DNA from: Bordetella genomosp. 10
Lineage (GTDB): Bacteria > Pseudomonadota > Gammaproteobacteria > Burkholderiales > Burkholderiaceae_B
Assembly: GCF_002261225.1 (NCBI RefSeq)
Contig: NZ_NEVM01000005.1
Coordinates: 1,984,001 to 2,048,000 of the forward strand
Reading direction: 5' to 3'
DNA: 64,000 nucleotides
Shown here: positions 31,007 to 38,535 of the stretch, one piece after another
Position numbering within the stretch: the first letter of the stretch is position 1
Layout of the letters: each line of letters begins with the position of its first letter
Position numbers and translations under genes: made by a program
The notes under the pieces: generated by a model
Databases searched by the model: none
What the model was told of the DNA's origin: nothing
The model's input: the letters and a program-made list of their open reading frames with translations, nothing else

Positions 31007-32482
31007 CTACCGCATGACGAAGGGGTTGCCCGTGACGGCGCCGCTATTGATCCAGACGGATTTCGTCTGCAGGTACTCGCGTATCGCGTCTATCCCGTTT
31101 TCCCGTCCCAGCCCCGAATCCTTGTAGCCGCCGAACGGCGCCATGAAGCTGACCGCCCGGTAGGTGTTGACCCAGACCGTCCCGGCCTGGAGCTTTTCGG
31201 ACATCCGGATCGCCCGGCCGATGTCGCTCGTCCAGACCGCGGCGGCCAGCCCGAAACGAACGTCGTTGGCGATTTCCAGGGCATGCGTCTCGTCCCGGAA
31301 TTTGATGATCGACAGCACGGGGCCGAACACTTCCTCCTGGGCGACGCGCATATCGTTGCGCACGCCGGTGAAAATCGTGGGCTCGACGAACCATCCCTTG
31401 CCGCATGCCTCGCCGGTCCCCTTCTTGCCGCCCAGGACCGCCGTGGCGCCCTCCTTGTTCGCGATGTCGATGTATTGCAAGACTTTTTCGTACTGCGGCG
31501 GCGTGGTGACCGGGCCGACCTGGGTATCGGGATCCATGGGATCCCCCATGCGCGCCGTCCGGGCCACCGCCAACAGCCGCTCGACGAAATCGTCATGGAT
31601 GCTTTCCTGCACCAGCAAGCGGGAGCCGGCGATGCAGGTCTGCCCCGTCGCGGCGAATATCCCGGAAATGGCGCCGAAAACCGCCTGTTCCAGGTCCGCG
31701 TCGTCGAACACGATGTTGGGGGATTTCCCGCCCAGCTCCATGGAGGTGTGCTTGAGCAGCTTGCCCGCCTTCTCATTGATCAGCCGCCCCGTGGCGTCGG
31801 ATCCCGTGAAGCTGACTTTCGCCACGAGCGGATGCTCCACCAGCGCGGAGCCGACTTCTCCGCCGAAACCCGTGACCACGTTGAAGACGCCCGCCGGGAA
31901 GCCGGCTTCCTCGAAGAGTTCCGCGAACTCCAGGGTGGACGCCGAGGTGAATTCCGAAGGCTTCACGACCACCGTGCAGCCGGCCGCGAGCGCCGGCGCG
32001 AGTTTCCACGCCAGCAATAGCAGCGGCGAATTCCACGGCGTAATCGCCGCGACCACGCCGAGCGGTTCGTGGCGCGTGTAGGCAAAGTAGCCTTTCTTGT
32101 CCAGCGGCAGCGTGCTGCCCTGGATCTTGTCGGCGAGGCCGCCGTAATAGTGGAACCACTGGGGGATGTAGTTCAACTGGCCCTGCATTTCGGCGATCAG
32201 CTTGCCGTTGTCGCGCACTTCGGTCGCCGCGAGCTTCTGGGCGTCTCGCGCGATCAGGTCGGCCAGCTTGCGCATCAGCGCGCCCCGTTGCGTCGCCGTC
32301 AACGCGCCCCACTCGCCCTGAAAACTCGCATGCGCGGCGCGGACGGCGGCATCGACGTCCTGGGCGTTGCCACGGGGGATCTCCGCCCAGGCCTGCCCGG
32401 TATAGGGGTTCTGGGACTCGAACCAGGCGCCGCCCCGGGGGTCCACCGACTGGCCGTTGATACGCAACGAATAGCGCTTCAT
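31007..32482 (-). CDS. NAD(P)-dependent aldehyde dehydrogenase
   Basis: A 491-residue ALDH with catalytic Cys283 (G-Q-T-C-I-A-G), general-base Glu249 (M-E-L-G-G-K-S), oxyanion Asn151 (T-P-W-N) and cofactor-binding S-F-T-G-S near 224-228. It oxidises an aldehyde to the acid. GAGGAGG lies 5 bases upstream. It follows a split TPP-dependent decarboxylase on the same strand, which would make the aldehyde from a 2-oxoacid, so the pair converts a 2-oxoacid to a one-carbon-shorter acid. Its specific aldehyde is unknown. Confidence 0.92.
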   Translation of the reverse strand: MKRYSLRINGQSVDPRGGAWFESQNPYTGQAWAEIPRGNAQDVDAAVRAAHASFQGEWGALTATQRGALMRKLADLIARDAQKLAATEVRDNGKLIAEMQGQLNYIPQWFHYYGGLADKIQGSTLPLDKKGYFAYTRHEPLGVVAAITPWNSPLLLLAWKLAPALAAGCTVVVKPSEFTSASTLEFAELFEEAGFPAGVFNVVTGFGGEVGSALVEHPLVAKVSFTGSDATGRLINEKAGKLLKHTSMELGGKSPNIVFDDADLEQAVFGAISGIFAATGQTCIAGSRLLVQESIHDDFVERLLAVARTARMGDPMDPDTQVGPVTTPPQYEKVLQYIDIANKEGATAVLGGKKGTGEACGKGWFVEPTIFTGVRNDMRVAQEEVFGPVLSIIKFRDETHALEIANDVRFGLAAAVWTSDIGRAIRMSEKLQAGTVWVNTYRAVSFMAPFGGYKDSGLGRENGIDAIREYLQTKSVWINSGAVTGNPFVMR

Positions 32483-32524
32483 ATATCCTCCTCGTGGCTG
32501 GCCGCAAGCCGTGTTCGTTTCGAT

Positions 32525-33121
32525 CTAGAACGGCGCCAGGCCCAGCGCGGCGCGGAACCGGTTCTTGACGAAAGGACCGTCGCGGGGCGGCAGCGCCCGC
32601 GGCGGCTCATCCGCTTCGATGAACACCTGCGCAAAGGCTACGCCCTTGCGCTGCCGGATACGCTCGGCCACCGTTTCATGCCCTTCCAGCGTATCGACCG
32701 TAAAGGCATCCTCGATGCCGAATCCCCGGGCGATCGCCACCAGGCTGGAACCCAGGCCCGAATGGCTGCGCTGCATGCCGGTTTCACCGAAATGGCCATT
32801 GTCGAGCACCACGACGGTCAGGTTTTTCGGCTGCTTGACCGCCACGGTACCAAGGCTGCCGATACCCATCAACATTTCGCCGTCGCCCGTGACCACCACC
32901 ACCTGTTTTTCGGGCTGGGCCAGGGCCAGGCCCAGGCCCAGCGGCACGGAACCGCCCATGGCGCCCCACAGATAGTAATTCTCGTCGCGGTCGCCCGCCG
33001 CGAAAACGTCGTAGGACGCCGAGCCGAGACCCGTCACCACCAATGCCTCGGGCGTTTTCGCCAGCAAGGCGGAAACGAAGGCGCGCCGGCCGACGCCTGC
33101 ACCGGAAGATTTCTGGTTCAT
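32525..33121 (-). CDS. TPP-dependent 2-oxoacid decarboxylase, C-terminal (beta) subunit, sulfo/phosphonopyruvate decarboxylase type
   Basis: A 198-residue protein holding the TPP-binding module: T-G-D-G-E-M-L-M near 78-85 and V-V-L-D-N-G-H-F-G about 25 residues later, the G-D-G...D-N-G form found in sulfopyruvate (ComE) and phosphonopyruvate decarboxylases. It lacks the pyrimidine-binding half, which is encoded by the gene upstream (1-base TAATG overlap). The two together equal one decarboxylase. The aldehyde dehydrogenase downstream would take its product. Confidence 0.85.
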   Translation of the reverse strand: MNQKSSGAGVGRRAFVSALLAKTPEALVVTGLGSASYDVFAAGDRDENYYLWGAMGGSVPLGLGLALAQPEKQVVVVTGDGEMLMGIGSLGTVAVKQPKNLTVVVLDNGHFGETGMQRSHSGLGSSLVAIARGFGIEDAFTVDTLEGHETVAERIRQRKGVAFAQVFIEADEPPRALPPRDGPFVKNRFRAALGLAPF

Positions 33122-33654
33122 TATTTGCGCTCCCACTTCTTTCTGCCGATCAGGCTCTGTCCCAGCAGAACCGCCACTTTCCCGCCCGCCTCGAAGGCCT
33201 CGTCGAAGCCGGCCGAGACGATTTCCTCGACCTCGTCCGGGTGATTGACGCGCAGCACGTGGATGCCCATCAATTCCAGGGCGCCCTGGGTGGCCTGTCC
33301 CATCGGCGCCTGCCAGGGATTGAATTCCGCATATTCGCCGCGCATCGTGACCAGCGTGAAGAAGGGGAAATCCGCCGCTTTCAGCAACGAGAACATGTTC
33401 ACGCAGTTGCCGACGCCGCTGCTCTGCATCAGCAGCACGGCGCGCTGCCCGCCCAGCCATGCGCCGCTGGCGAGGGCCACGCCCTCCTCCTCGGTGGTCA
33501 GCACGATGTCCTGGATGTCGGGATCCGCGATCGCGCTGCGTATGACGTGGGAATGGCCGGCGTCGGGAACATAGGCGATCTGGCGTGTGCCGCCCGCCTT
33601 CAGGATCTTGAAAATCGTCTCCTGCCAGGCGGGAGCCGCCGCGGGTGCGTTCAT
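33121..33654 (-). CDS. TPP-dependent 2-oxoacid decarboxylase, N-terminal (alpha) subunit
   Basis: A 177-residue PYR-domain subunit. The catalytic Glu region T-T-E-E-E-G-V-A-L-A-S-G and M-Q-S-S-G-V-G-N-C-V-N match the ComD/phosphonopyruvate decarboxylase group. It is the first gene of the decarboxylase/aldehyde dehydrogenase operon and divergent from a LysR gene 110 bases away. A substrate such as sulfopyruvate, phosphonopyruvate or another 3-substituted pyruvate is possible; none is proven. Confidence 0.84.
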   Translation of the reverse strand: MNAPAAAPAWQETIFKILKAGGTRQIAYVPDAGHSHVIRSAIADPDIQDIVLTTEEEGVALASGAWLGGQRAVLLMQSSGVGNCVNMFSLLKAADFPFFTLVTMRGEYAEFNPWQAPMGQATQGALELMGIHVLRVNHPDEVEEIVSAGFDEAFEAGGKVAVLLGQSLIGRKKWERK

Positions 33655-33763
33655 CTTGTTGTCACCGTAGGATTAATGATCGAGAAATCATAAGATCTGA
33701 TCCCGGGTGAATTGAAATAGAATTTCGGCATCCTGCAATCACAGTTTGAGATCGGACACCGCG

Positions 33764-34699
33764 ATGGAATTCAAACAGCTACGCGCCTTCTTGACCGTCG
33801 CCGAGACCGGAAACGTGACGCGGGCGGCGGACATGCTGCACCTGGTCCAACCCGCGGTGTCGCGGCAATTGAGACTGCTGGAAGAAGATATAGGAACCCC
33901 GCTGTTCAAGCGTTCCCGCCACGGCATGGTGCTCACGGCGGCGGGCCAGGCCCTCGTCGGCTACGCCAGGCGCGCCCTCCTGGAGCTGGACAGGGCGCGG
34001 GCCGAGGTCGGCGGCGACGCGCAATCGGAAGTGAACGGCCTGGTCACGCTGGGTTTGTTGCCCAGCACCATAGAAATGCTGTCCAGCGCGCTGGTGGGCG
34101 CCATTACCGCCAAATACCCAGGCATACGCCTCCGTCTCACCATGGGTTACGCGGGCACGCTGTTGAACTGGCTGGAATCGGGCGAGATAGACGGGGCCCT
34201 GCTCTATGGCGCGGAGAGTTCGCCGAACATCCAGACCTCCCCGCTGATCGACGAGCCGCTTTGGGTCATCGCGCCGGCCAGCGTGCAATTGCGGCGCAAA
34301 TCCCCCCTTCCCCTGGCAAGCCTGGTGGATCAGAAACTGGTGCTTCCCAGCGCGCCCCACGGCCTACGCACGCTGGTGGAGCACGCCTGCGCGGTCAGTC
34401 ACGTCACCCTGCAGATCGCCGCGGAGACCAACGCGCTGAGCGTGCAGCGCAACCTGGTGCTGAGCGGCCATGGCTGGACCATACTGCCGCCCATCGCCGT
34501 CGCCGACGACCTGCGCGCCCGCCGACTGTCGGGCGCGCCGCTTACGGACCCCGACATCACGCGAACCATCGTCCTCGCGCTACCGACCAACCGCCCCAGC
34601 GGCCATCACGTCCGGTGCGCGGTGGAATTGCTGGGACAGGTGGCGAAGGAAGCGATCCGGTCCGGAACGTGGCTGGAGGGGAAGTGGCTGGGGGACTAA
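33764..34699 (+). CDS. LysR-family transcriptional regulator
   Basis: A 311-residue LysR protein starting M-E-F-K-Q-L-R-A-F with recognition helix L-V-Q-P-A-V-S-R-Q-L. The effector domain starts near 92 and resembles the Nac/Cbl branch, like the LysR at 30021. It is divergent from the split decarboxylase operon and is its likely regulator. The last codons lie inside a 15-16-bp imperfect tandem repeat that continues past the stop. Confidence 0.87.
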   Translation: MEFKQLRAFLTVAETGNVTRAADMLHLVQPAVSRQLRLLEEDIGTPLFKRSRHGMVLTAAGQALVGYARRALLELDRARAEVGGDAQSEVNGLVTLGLLPSTIEMLSSALVGAITAKYPGIRLRLTMGYAGTLLNWLESGEIDGALLYGAESSPNIQTSPLIDEPLWVIAPASVQLRRKSPLPLASLVDQKLVLPSAPHGLRTLVEHACAVSHVTLQIAAETNALSVQRNLVLSGHGWTILPPIAVADDLRARRLSGAPLTDPDITRTIVLALPTNRPSGHHVRCAVELLGQVAKEAIRSGTWLEGKWLGD

Positions 34700-34735
34700 G
34701 GGCCCGGGGGACCAAGGGCCGGGGAAGCAAGGGCT
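34690..34735. repeat. 15-16-bp imperfect tandem repeat across the LysR stop codon
   Basis: Three units related to GGGGGACCAAGGGCC (34690-34705, 34706-34720, 34721-34735). The first contains the TAA stop of the LysR gene. It resembles slipped-strand duplication after the gene end. Confidence 0.75.
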
Positions 34736-34800
34736 GAAAAGGAAAAGCCCCATGCAGGGATGCCGGCGCCGGGAAAAACCGGCCAGACCCGCGATCCGGT

Positions 34801-34814
34801 TTGATTCAGGTCAA
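34801..34814 (+). promoter_or_regulatory. FNR/ANR-type box before the CBS gene
   Basis: TTGATTCAGGTCAA fits TTGAT-N4-ATCAA with one change in the right half. Its centre is 107 bases before the CBS gene start. A start site about 41 bases downstream (near 34849) would place it in the class II activator position, leaving a leader of some 65 bases. Two FNR-family genes occur in the window. Confidence 0.65.
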
Positions 34815-34914
34815 ACGTCGCCTGTCCTCGAACGCTTACTTTGGTGGATGGAATCACAGGAATCCATCCATGCGGCGCGGTGGCCGCGGTTGCGTCCGAT
34901 CGAGGAGAAGCACC

Positions 34915-35370
34915 ATGTTGGCCCGCGACATCATGACCAGACAGCCGATTACGGTTTCCGTGCACGCATCCGTCGCCAGCGTCATACGCCTCATGGTGGA
35001 CCGGCAGATAAGCGCGGTTATCGTCACGGGCGCCGGCGATGCCGTCCTGGGGATCGTGAGCGAAGGCGATATCGTGCACCGGCAGGGCAGCATGCACCAG
35101 GCAAGGCTGGATCATTGGTTGGCCCTGCTCGCGGAGGGCGAACCGCTAAACGAGGCCTTCCTGCACAGCCTGCAACTGAGCGAGCGCAGCGTCGGCACCA
35201 TCATGTCGGCCCCCGTCATCACGCTCGACGAGTCCGCCTCCCTGGCCGAGATCGCCGATATTCTCGACAAGCACAGGATCAAGCGCGTCCCGATAACCAG
35301 CCACGGAAAACTCGTCGGCATCGTCAGCCGGCGCGACATGCTGCGCGCGCTCATCAACACGGGAGCGTGA
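34915..35370 (+). CDS. CBS-domain-pair protein
   Basis: A 151-residue protein made of two CBS domains (about 8-60 and 95-148), each with the usual D-I-M-T/T-I-M-S start and G-I-V-S-E-G-D or G-I-V-S-R-R-D end. Such stand-alone pairs bind adenine nucleotides and act as energy sensors. GAGGAG lies 7 bases before the ATG. The FNR-type box upstream and the neighbouring UspA and BON genes suggest a role in low-oxygen or stress survival. Confidence 0.88.
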   Translation: MLARDIMTRQPITVSVHASVASVIRLMVDRQISAVIVTGAGDAVLGIVSEGDIVHRQGSMHQARLDHWLALLAEGEPLNEAFLHSLQLSERSVGTIMSAPVITLDESASLAEIADILDKHRIKRVPITSHGKLVGIVSRRDMLRALINTGA

Positions 35371-35610
35371 TCGCGCCGACAGACGGCCGCGTGGCGTCCA
35401 GGTAGTACGTCGGTAGCAATCCAAATGTCATGCTTTTGACTGTCGGCTTCATCGATCGGCAATATCATCCATACAAAAGACGCTACAGAATCGCCCCTAT
35501 CCATTCCGACGCGGACCGTCCGGGTTGGCGATCGTGGCGCCTGCCTCATCCTGGGACAGCCGCTTCGCTCGTCACGTCGACCCGACGCCGCACGAACAAG
35601 GTGGAAGACC

Positions 35611-36387
35611 ATGCGTACCGTCGAAAACAGCGTTTCTCGCACGCGGGCGAGAAACATCACCTGGCTGCGAGCCGCGGGCTCCGCCAGCCATCCTTCATCG
35701 TCGCCATGCTCGCAATGCGATGCGGGCAGCATGTGCCAGATCGCCGCCCTGGGCGGCGGGGGCCTTGTATCCGCCCTGGATACGCAGATCGGCGTCCGCG
35801 CCGTCCAGGCGGGAGAATCGATCTATCGCGCCGGCGACGCGTTGCGCAACCTGTTCACGCCCCGCTGCGGCATGTGCAAGAGCGTTCGGATCGATCGCGA
35901 AGGGCGGCAGCAGATCACCGGCTTCAAGATCAGGGGCGAATGCTTCGGCACCGACGGCATCGCCACGGGGCGGCACGAATCGGAGGCCGTCGCGCTGCTG
36001 GACATGCAGGTATGCACCCTGCCGTTTCTGCGGGCCGAGGCGGTGGCCGACGCCCTGCCCGAAGTGCATCGGGGCATGAAGCGCCTGCTCAGCAAGGAAA
36101 CCTCGGACAGGGAAAACCTGCTCATGCTGGTGGCGAACCGGAACGCCGAGCAGCGCGTCGCCGCGTTTCTGCTGGACCTGGGCGCCCGCTTCGGGGAACG
36201 CACGGCCAATTCGTCCTTGTTTCCCTTGTGCATCAGCCGGGAAGACATCGGGGCTCACCTCGGACTGACCCTGGAAACCGTCAGCCGGGTATTTTCCCGC
36301 TTCCGCCGCCGTGGCCTGGTGCAATGGGAAGGGCGCGTCATACGCATACTGGACATGCCGGGGCTGGAGCATGCCGGCGACGGGTGA
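35611..36387 (+). CDS. Crp/Fnr-family regulator with complete [4Fe-4S] cysteine set (FNR-like paralogue)
   Basis: A 258-residue FNR-type protein. Cys33, Cys36 and Cys42 (C-x2-C-x5-C) plus Cys135 (V-C-T-L-P-F) correspond to the four oxygen-sensing cluster ligands of E. coli FNR. The recognition helix L-E-T-V-S-R-V-F keeps the E-x-x-S-R that reads TTGAT sites. Three further cysteines (86, 89, 111) are unusual. A second FNR is at 49732. It lies in the stress island with two FNR boxes, so it is the natural local regulator. GGAAG precedes the ATG. Its stop codon is the start of a 9-bp tandem repeat. Confidence 0.85.
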   Translation: MRTVENSVSRTRARNITWLRAAGSASHPSSSPCSQCDAGSMCQIAALGGGGLVSALDTQIGVRAVQAGESIYRAGDALRNLFTPRCGMCKSVRIDREGRQQITGFKIRGECFGTDGIATGRHESEAVALLDMQVCTLPFLRAEAVADALPEVHRGMKRLLSKETSDRENLLMLVANRNAEQRVAAFLLDLGARFGERTANSSLFPLCISREDIGAHLGLTLETVSRVFSRFRRRGLVQWEGRVIRILDMPGLEHAGDG

Positions 36388-36410
36388 ACATGATGAACAT
36401 GATGAACATG
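36385..36410. repeat. 9-bp tandem repeat (TGAACATGA) starting at the FNR-like stop codon
   Basis: TGAACATGA occurs at 36385-36393 and 36394-36402, and TGAACATG at 36403-36410. The first TGA is the stop of the FNR-like gene. The repeat sits in the 63-base convergent gap before the BON gene end. Confidence 0.85.
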
Positions 36411-36450
36411 CCGTCGCCGGGCGATACATCCGCCACCGCGCTGCCGTCCG

Positions 36451-37098
36451 TCACGAAACGTCCAGTTGATTGACGACCGCGGTCACGCCCGGCACGGCCC
36501 ACACCGCCTTCTGCACGGCATTGCGTTCGTGCCAACTGTGAACCTGTCCCGACAGCGTCACCGAACCGCCCAGCACCTGCAGGCGTATTCCCTTGGCCTC
36601 GATTTCGGCGCTCCGTTGCAGGGCCTTGTCCACGCAGGCCCTGACGTCGCCGGCGTGCACGCGTTCCGCCACCTTGATGTCGTTCAGGATCCCGCGGATG
36701 CCGGCCAGCCGCCGCACCGTGCTTTCGCAACTGCGGCGCTGGTAATCCCAGTCGACCAGGCCGCTCAGCGTGACCCAGCCGTTCTGGACCTTGACGTGCA
36801 CCTTCTCCGCCGGCACCGAGGAGTCCCATGCCAGCATGTCGGCGACCCGCTTGGCCAACTTGTCGTCCTCGGCGTGCACCGCCGGCGACAGGCGCACCTC
36901 CAATTCCTGCGCCAGGCCCCGCACGCCCTTGACGCGCTGCACCGCGCGCTCGGCGTTGTATTTCTCCGCGAACGACGTGACGTGTCCCGTGAGGGTCACG
37001 ATGCCCTCCTGCACCGCCACGCCTATGTTTCTCGCGTCGATGCTGGGATCGAACTCCAGCTCGTCCAAGACCAATCTACGCAAATCCCTATCGCCCAT
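36451..37098 (-). CDS. BON-domain protein (three BON modules)
   Basis: A 215-residue protein with three BON repeats (about 2-70, 75-145, 150-215), each with a V-x-L-x-G-x-V core: I-V-T-L-T-G-H-V, W-V-T-L-S-G-L-V, S-V-T-L-S-G-Q-V. BON modules bind phospholipid or periplasmic partners, but no signal peptide is visible, so a cytosolic stress role is possible. GGAG lies 6 bases before the ATG. It is the last gene of the BON-UspA-BON operon. Confidence 0.86.
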   Translation of the reverse strand: MGDRDLRRLVLDELEFDPSIDARNIGVAVQEGIVTLTGHVTSFAEKYNAERAVQRVKGVRGLAQELEVRLSPAVHAEDDKLAKRVADMLAWDSSVPAEKVHVKVQNGWVTLSGLVDWDYQRRSCESTVRRLAGIRGILNDIKVAERVHAGDVRACVDKALQRSAEIEAKGIRLQVLGGSVTLSGQVHSWHERNAVQKAVWAVPGVTAVVNQLDVS

Positions 37099-37132
37099 GA
37101 TTTTCTCCCGGAAAAGCGGCATGGATGCCGGT

Positions 37133-37570
37133 CTAGCGATACACGAGGACGGGAATCAGGCAATGCGTCAGCACTTTCTGCGTAACGCTGCCGAGCACCA
37201 CCGCCCGGACGCCCCCCAAGCCGTGCGAGCCCATGGCGATGATGTCGGCCTCGCATTTCCGGGCCGCCTCGATGATCGCCTCGTAGGGCCGCGCGTGTTC
37301 GACCTGCAAGGCGGCGCAAGCGACCCCCGCTTTCGCGGCGATGGCCGTGGCGCGCTCCAGGACGCCGCGAGCCCTGTCGGTCTCATATTGGGTGAACTCG
37401 CTTTTGACCCGCTCGATCTGCGCGGATTCGGCGGAAAGCATACGGAAAGGCTCCCTCACCATCAGGAAGGTCACCTTCGCCTTCAGGTCGGCCGCCAGGG
37501 AAACCCCGCGCTCGAGCGCCGCGGTCGCGCATTCGGAACCATCAGTCGGAATCAGGACATTGTTTATCAC
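37133..37570 (-). CDS. Universal stress protein (UspA family)
   Basis: A 145-residue UspA-fold protein with the ATP-binding motif G-S-H-G-L-G-G-V-R-A-V-V-L-G-S-V near the C-terminus. The GTG at 37570 is chosen because AAGGAG lies 6 bases upstream and the family start N-N-V-L-I-P-T-D-G-S follows at once. It stands between two BON genes on the same strand. Such proteins are often FNR-controlled; the nearest box is at 38397..38410, before the first BON gene. Confidence 0.87.
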   Translation of the reverse strand: MINNVLIPTDGSECATAALERGVSLAADLKAKVTFLMVREPFRMLSAESAQIERVKSEFTQYETDRARGVLERATAIAAKAGVACAALQVEHARPYEAIIEAARKCEADIIAMGSHGLGGVRAVVLGSVTQKVLTHCLIPVLVYR

Positions 37571-37656
37571 GGTCGTCTCCTTGTTGATTTCTCCGACCTT
37601 GCGCGGATGCGCGTTCGATCGAAGCCGGCGCGAGCCTGCCGGTGCGGCCCTACGAT

Positions 37657-38322
37657 TCATCGTTCGTCGCGCGGAGGCATCGTCACCATGCGGTCCAGGA
37701 TCCTGGTCACGCCCGGCACGGACCAGATCGTGCGGCGCACCGCATTCCTTTCATGCCAGCTCCGCACCGATCCTGTCAGGGTCATGTTTCCCCCGACGAA
37801 CCTGGCTGTTATGTCCGCCGACCGAATCCCGGCATTCCGGCGCAGGGCGCGCTGCGCGCACGCCTCGACGTCGATGGCGGCCATCCGCGGCTTGACGGTC
37901 AGGAGATCGACAATGCCCGACACGCCGGCGAGCCGTCCCGCGACGTCCTCGCAAAGCCCGCGCTGATAGTCCCATTCGACGGCGCCCGACAGGACGACCC
38001 ATCCCCGCCGCACCCTGACTTTCACCCTGCCTGGCGGCAGCGTCGCGGTCCAGGACAAACCGTCGGCGATGCGGGCGCACAGCGCATCGTCGCCGGGCGT
38101 CTCGATGCCCTCATGCGTGACCTGCACCTCCGTCGTGATTTCAACGACGCCGCGTATCCACCGAACCACCCGCGCCAGGCGAATCTTCTCGGCATGGGCG
38201 TTCACGCGTCCGGACAACGCCACGACGCCGTCCTGCACCTGCACGCGCAGCCGTTCGCTCCGGATGCCGGGATCGACCGCAAGCGCCTCCACCACGAGAT
38301 CGAGAAGCGCGAGGTCGTCCAT
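37657..38322 (-). CDS. BON-domain protein (three BON modules)
   Basis: A 221-residue paralogue of the protein at 36451, with modules near 5-72, 78-148 and 152-212 and cores V-V-A-L-S-G-R-V, W-V-V-L-S-G-A-V and N-M-T-L-T-G-S-V. The shared S-W-H-E-R-N-A-V near the C-terminus shows the two arose by duplication. It leads the operon, and an FNR-type box lies about 75 bases before its start, consistent with low-oxygen induction. No signal peptide is visible. Confidence 0.85.
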   Translation of the reverse strand: MDDLALLDLVVEALAVDPGIRSERLRVQVQDGVVALSGRVNAHAEKIRLARVVRWIRGVVEITTEVQVTHEGIETPGDDALCARIADGLSWTATLPPGRVKVRVRRGWVVLSGAVEWDYQRGLCEDVAGRLAGVSGIVDLLTVKPRMAAIDVEACAQRALRRNAGIRSADITARFVGGNMTLTGSVRSWHERNAVRRTIWSVPGVTRILDRMVTMPPRDER

Positions 38323-38396
38323 GGCCGTCCAGTCCTGTTTCCCGTCCGCCCGTGGCGGCGTTTCATTCAGTCTCCGCCTGCCCCATCCGGCCCGTA

Positions 38397-38410
38397 TTGA
38401 CCGGGATCAA
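38397..38410. promoter_or_regulatory. FNR/ANR-type box between the BON operon and the alcohol dehydrogenase gene
   Basis: TTGACCGGGATCAA matches the FNR consensus TTGAY-N4-RTCAA. It lies 75 bases before the minus-strand BON gene start and about 126 bases before the plus-strand alcohol dehydrogenase start, so it could serve both. Confidence 0.7.
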
Positions 38411-38535
38411 AGCGCGGACTGCCGGATGCGGGCCAAATAGCCTGGAGAGACCCTGCTTTCCCCACCGCAAGCGCTCGGTTGCGGCTTCCGTGCCGGGGCA
38501 GGCCTTGCCCAAGCGCCGCATTCCTGGAGAAGAAC

